A DNA stretch of 64,000 nucleotides, taken from NCBI GenBank assembly GCA_037200125.1, contig JBBCGS010000002.1, forward strand, positions 806,001 to 870,000. The letters are read 5' to 3'. Of this stretch, positions 61,115 to 64,000 are shown piece by piece (positions within the stretch are counted from its first letter, which is position 1; each line of letters begins with the position of its first letter). The DNA comes from JADGHX01 sp037200125. GTDB taxonomy: Bacteria; Pseudomonadota; Gammaproteobacteria; Steroidobacterales; Steroidobacteraceae. The position numbers were made by a program, and so were the translations under genes. A model generated the notes under the pieces. The model worked only from the letters and a program-made list of their open reading frames with translations, did no database searches and was not told the DNA's origin.

Positions 61115-61951
61115 TCAGCTAACGACCTTGGCTTCCGGCATCGGATAGTCCGCTGCGTTGTCGACCCAGCCGCGCTGTGAGAAATCCACGCGCGGCGGCG
61201 CGAACACATCGACCAGCCGCATCCCCTCGCCCGCGATGCCCTGCGACGTGTGAATAACGCCCGCGGGAATGATCGTCGTTGACGGGCTCGCCACGCTCAA
61301 ATGCATATCGGGCCGCCAGTCGCGCTTGTTCGCGGTCCAGGGCACGCGCAGATGGTGAAGCCAGTCGCCCTCGAGCGCGACCGATCCCTGTTCGAAATCG
61401 GCGTGCGAATGCGGCGTCAATTGTGTTTCGTCGCGCGGCTCGAGGAAGCGCGCATACGGCACCATCATCAGCTTGCGCGTGCGAAATGCATGCACCATTC
61501 CGCCGCGCGCATAGGCTTCGAGCGTGGAATAGCGGCGCAAGCGATAGCCGCCGACCGGCTCGGGCCACGGCTCGAGCGCCGCGACTTCAGTCGCGCCGTT
61601 CGCATAGAGCGCCGCATTCGCCGCCTGCTTCGCCAGCGCCTCATCGGCGGTCATTTGCTGCACGACCTGACCGGGCTGTTCGAAACGAATCGTCCAGTCG
61701 CCCGGCGGCAGGATGGCGAGATCCTCGACACCCAGAGTCTCGCTCTCGCCGCCAGACAAAACCGTCACGCCGCCTTCGAGCGCGTAGACGAACTGTTCGT
61801 CCTTCGCCGTTCCACTCAGCAGGGCGCCGGCTTCACCCACGCTGCATACGATGGCGAAATTCGCGCCGCGCGTGATCCAGGTGCGAATGCCTTTGCCCAC
61901 GAGCTGCGGCTTTTCCTCGTAGTAGCGCCCGATGGATGCTTCTCGAAACAT
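61115..61951 (-). CDS. Double-cupin protein
   Basis: 278 aa from ATG 61951 (MFREASIGRYYEEKPQLV). Two cupin halves: the first has DEQFVYALEGGVTVLSGGE and LAILPPGDW (about residues 65-105), the second has QLTPHSHADFEQGSVALEGDWLHHL and STTIIPAGVIHTSQG (about 190-250). The second half has His residues placed like metal ligands; the first lacks them. It may be a dioxygenase or isomerase, or a regulator of the adjacent monooxygenase. Stop and next ATG are adjacent with no gap. Confidence 0.85.
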   Translation of the reverse strand: MFREASIGRYYEEKPQLVGKGIRTWITRGANFAIVCSVGEAGALLSGTAKDEQFVYALEGGVTVLSGGESETLGVEDLAILPPGDWTIRFEQPGQVVQQMTADEALAKQAANAALYANGATEVAALEPWPEPVGGYRLRRYSTLEAYARGGMVHAFRTRKLMMVPYARFLEPRDETQLTPHSHADFEQGSVALEGDWLHHLRVPWTANKRDWRPDMHLSVASPSTTIIPAGVIHTSQGIAGEGMRLVDVFAPPRVDFSQRGWVDNAADYPMPEAKVVS

Positions 61952-61980
61952 GTGCGTCTCCGGAGGGATTCCGTCAGCCT

Positions 61981-62466
61981 CTACTTCTGGCCGGAATTGA
62001 AGTTGTCGGCGATCGACTCCGGCGGCACGGTCGGCGCCGCGCCACCCATGAACAGCGGCACGAAGGTGCGCTCGAGATAGCGCCACTTGCCGTCATCGCA
62101 CTTCACGCACCGGTCGATGAGGTCGGTGATGATGATCGGCGGCGCCGTCGGCAGCACCGGCTTGCCGTCGGCGGCATGAAGCATCATCACGCAGTAGGTG
62201 GTCGCATGCGTTTCGTCCGTGAACTCGGCGCGGAAATTCGTGATGACATGGCGGGAGGTGCGCGCGCCACGATCCTGCCGCCAGGTGTAGAACTGCTCGA
62301 TTGCCGCGCGGCCCACCAGCGGCTTGCCGGGGCCGCCGTGGAAGATGCCATCCTCGACGTACATTTCCGAGACGCCCGCCCCGCCCTTCAGATCGACCTC
62401 GTACCAGTAGTCGATCATGTTCATGTAGAGCACCTGGGTCGCGCTGGCTCTCTGTTCGGGTGTCAA
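61981..62466 (-). CDS. SnoaL/NTF2-like protein
   Basis: 161 aa. NTF2-like cone fold is suggested by LYMNMIDYWYEVDLKGG, MYVEDGIFHGGPGKPLVGRAAIEQFYTWRQDRG, SRHVITNFRAEFTDETHATTYCVMMLH and GKWRYLERTFVPLFMG. Members are often dehydratases, isomerases or ring hydroxylase helpers in degradation pathways. It is 29 bases before the cupin gene and 53 bases after the transporter, in the same operon. Confidence 0.88.
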   Translation of the reverse strand: MTPEQRASATQVLYMNMIDYWYEVDLKGGAGVSEMYVEDGIFHGGPGKPLVGRAAIEQFYTWRQDRGARTSRHVITNFRAEFTDETHATTYCVMMLHAADGKPVLPTAPPIIITDLIDRCVKCDDGKWRYLERTFVPLFMGGAAPTVPPESIADNFNSGQK

Positions 62467-62519
62467 AGCGGCTGCTCCTCAAAATTTCGGCACATCGTAT
62501 CGCAGGACGAGACAGGAGA

Positions 62520-63875
62520 TCAGTCCACCATCTTCCGGCCGGCCGTTTCGCGGACGCCGAACCGCCACAGCAACGCCACAGCGACCGATGCGAGCCCGAA
62601 AACCAGGAACACGAGCGTGACCGACCCCGTCGCCTGCATCACGCCGCCCACCAGCAGCGGCGTCAGCATCGACGCCGCGCGCGCGACGCTGCTCGACGTG
62701 CCGAGCGCCAGCGAGCGAATGCGCGTCGGATAGGTCTCGGCGGTGTAGGGCCACAGCACCATGGAGCCGATCGAGATGCCGATCTGGCCGACGATCGCGA
62801 GGCCAACCAGCAGGATCGTGGCGTTGCCGTTGATGAAGATCATGGTGAGCAGCGCCAGACCGCCGATCGCCGTGCCGAACATCGGCGGCGGACGCCGGCC
62901 GATCCGATCGATCGTTTGGCGCAGGAAGATCGGCAGGATGAAGATGCTGATCGCAACGATGATGTTGTAGCGAAGCGCATCCGCGACCGGAATCTTGAAC
63001 ATGCTCACGTAGATCGAAGGGATCCACGTCACGAGCCCGAACGAGACGAGCGAGGTCAGGAACCAGAGCAAGGCGGTGACGATGGACGTGTTCCGCACGT
63101 CTCGCGCGAACAGCATCGCGTAAGGCACCTTCTCGCCGCTCCCCGGGATCGGCGGCCGCGCATTCGCGGGCGGCACCGCGCCGCAGCCCAGCCGCTCCAG
63201 CGATTTCGCCGCCTCGTCCGTGCGGCCCCGGCCCGCGAGCCAGCGCGGCGATTCAGGCAGCGTCAGCGTGAACGGCAGCACGAGCAGCGGCGCCGCGCCG
63301 ATCGCGAACATCACACGCCAGCCGAAGCTCGGGATCAGGAACGCGCCGGACAACGCGGCGAGACCGAAGCCGCTCGTCATCAGAAACTGGAACGTGCCGA
63401 AGAAACGCCCGCGCGTTGCGGTCGGCGCGACTTCGTTGATGTAACAGATCGCCACCGGCAGCGCGCCGCCGATCGCCAATCCCTGCAGCGCGCGCAGGAT
63501 GATGAGCTGGTTGTAGCTCGCCGCCATCGAGCAAGCGATCGCGAGCACGCTCATGACCCCAACGAGCGACTTGAGAATGGGCAGGCGGCCGTAACGCTCG
63601 GCGAGCGAACCGAAGACGATCGCGCCGAGGAACTGCGCGCCATAGCCTGCGGAAATCAGCGAGCCGGCTTGCAGCGGCGACAGCTGCCATTGGCCGATGA
63701 GAACGGGAAGTGTGTAAGCGATGACCACGCTGTCCCATGAGTCGAACAGCATGAGCAGACCGATCAACCAGGGCGCCTTCGAGCGAAGCAACCATGGCCC
63801 GCTGCCATCGAGCGCTTCGCCAACCCACGAGGGGCTGGAAAGGGTATCCGCCGCCGCCACCGCGCCGGCGGCCAT
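62520..63875 (-). CDS. MFS transporter (sugar/aromatic-acid porter type)
   Basis: 451 aa, twelve membrane helices. MFS motifs: GSLAERYGRLPILK after helix 2 (the D/E-R-x-G-R-R/K pattern), PVAICYINEVAPTATRGRFFGTFQF in helix 4-5, PESPRWLAGRGR at the central loop, RIGRRPPPMFG between helices 8 and 9 and PYTAETYPTRIRSLALGTSS. It imports or exports a small acid or sugar across the inner membrane. It is the first gene of the catabolic operon; the promoter must be in 63876-64000. Confidence 0.9.
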   Translation of the reverse strand: MAAGAVAAADTLSSPSWVGEALDGSGPWLLRSKAPWLIGLLMLFDSWDSVVIAYTLPVLIGQWQLSPLQAGSLISAGYGAQFLGAIVFGSLAERYGRLPILKSLVGVMSVLAIACSMAASYNQLIILRALQGLAIGGALPVAICYINEVAPTATRGRFFGTFQFLMTSGFGLAALSGAFLIPSFGWRVMFAIGAAPLLVLPFTLTLPESPRWLAGRGRTDEAAKSLERLGCGAVPPANARPPIPGSGEKVPYAMLFARDVRNTSIVTALLWFLTSLVSFGLVTWIPSIYVSMFKIPVADALRYNIIVAISIFILPIFLRQTIDRIGRRPPPMFGTAIGGLALLTMIFINGNATILLVGLAIVGQIGISIGSMVLWPYTAETYPTRIRSLALGTSSSVARAASMLTPLLVGGVMQATGSVTLVFLVFGLASVAVALLWRFGVRETAGRKMVD

Positions 63876-64000
63876 CAGCCGCCGCCCGTTCCGGCTTCAG
63901 CACAGCCGCAATTCGGCGCGCCGGTGGCCGGGCGCACTTCGCCTCTCATGCTCGAGCGCACAGGAACCCCCTCGCCAAAGCTTATTTTTCGATATTGTGT

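Overview
The window is GC-rich, densely coded bacterial chromosome and looks like a free-living, aerobic Gram-negative with a large exported proteome. It has four TonB-dependent receptor loci (three intact, one fragment), many Sec and Tat signal peptides, c-type cytochromes, a PQQ quinoprotein, a FecI/FecR system and cobalamin riboswitches. The gene families (DUF6152, DUF1592/DUF1552, ECF42 sigma with a DGPF partner, receptor-rich catabolic loci) fit a gammaproteobacterium of the Steroidobacteraceae/Nevskiales type. That placement is inference, because the window has no rRNA or other phylogenetic marker.

Layout. 1-5.3 kb: a DUF1592 cytochrome protein (cut by the window edge), a DUF1552 protein and an exported ankyrin protein in one overlapping operon. 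5.3-10.4 kb: ZIP metal transporter, a decayed di-haem peroxidase, a fragment of a PhnD-like gene, a CHRD protein and gamma-glutamyltransferase. 10.4-15.0 kb (minus): DUF6152 protein, two related exported proteins and a TonB receptor, as one operon. 15.5-20.0 kb (minus): di-haem and mono-haem cytochromes followed by two tandem thioredoxin-fold proteins. 20.2-25.8 kb: receptor fragment, PhnD-like protein with a desaturase, an exported SAM-hydrolase-like protein, a lone DsbD N-domain and a PepSY membrane protein.

25.9-31.5 kb is the clearest regulatory story. Two cobalamin riboswitches lie back to back around a roughly 100-bp divergent promoter region. One reads left into a small cysteine-rich CWC gene and a B12-independent methionine-synthase-like gene. 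The other reads right into class Ia (B12-independent) ribonucleotide reductase nrdA-nrdB, which also has a NrdR-like box on its promoter. The arrangement predicts that B12-independent enzymes are made when B12 is scarce.

32-45 kb: paralogous exported proteins of unknown function, then a long minus-strand run. In transcription order it is a membrane pseudokinase, ECF sigma factor, FecR anti-sigma, STN-type TonB receptor, exported SDR, nucleotide-exchanger-like transporter, PQQ dehydrogenase and an exported unknown. 45.5-56 kb: another TonB receptor and a second copy of the DUF1592/DUF1552/ankyrin cassette, this time with a VOC protein, divergent from a membrane-anchored winged-helix regulator. 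56-64 kb (minus): ECF42 sigma with its DGPF partner, an exported DsrE-like protein, and a catabolic-looking set of SDR, flavin monooxygenase with an NTF2-like N-domain, double cupin, SnoaL-like protein and MFS transporter.

No tRNA, rRNA, CRISPR array or intact insertion sequence was seen. All assignments come from reading motifs and gene order; no database search was run.
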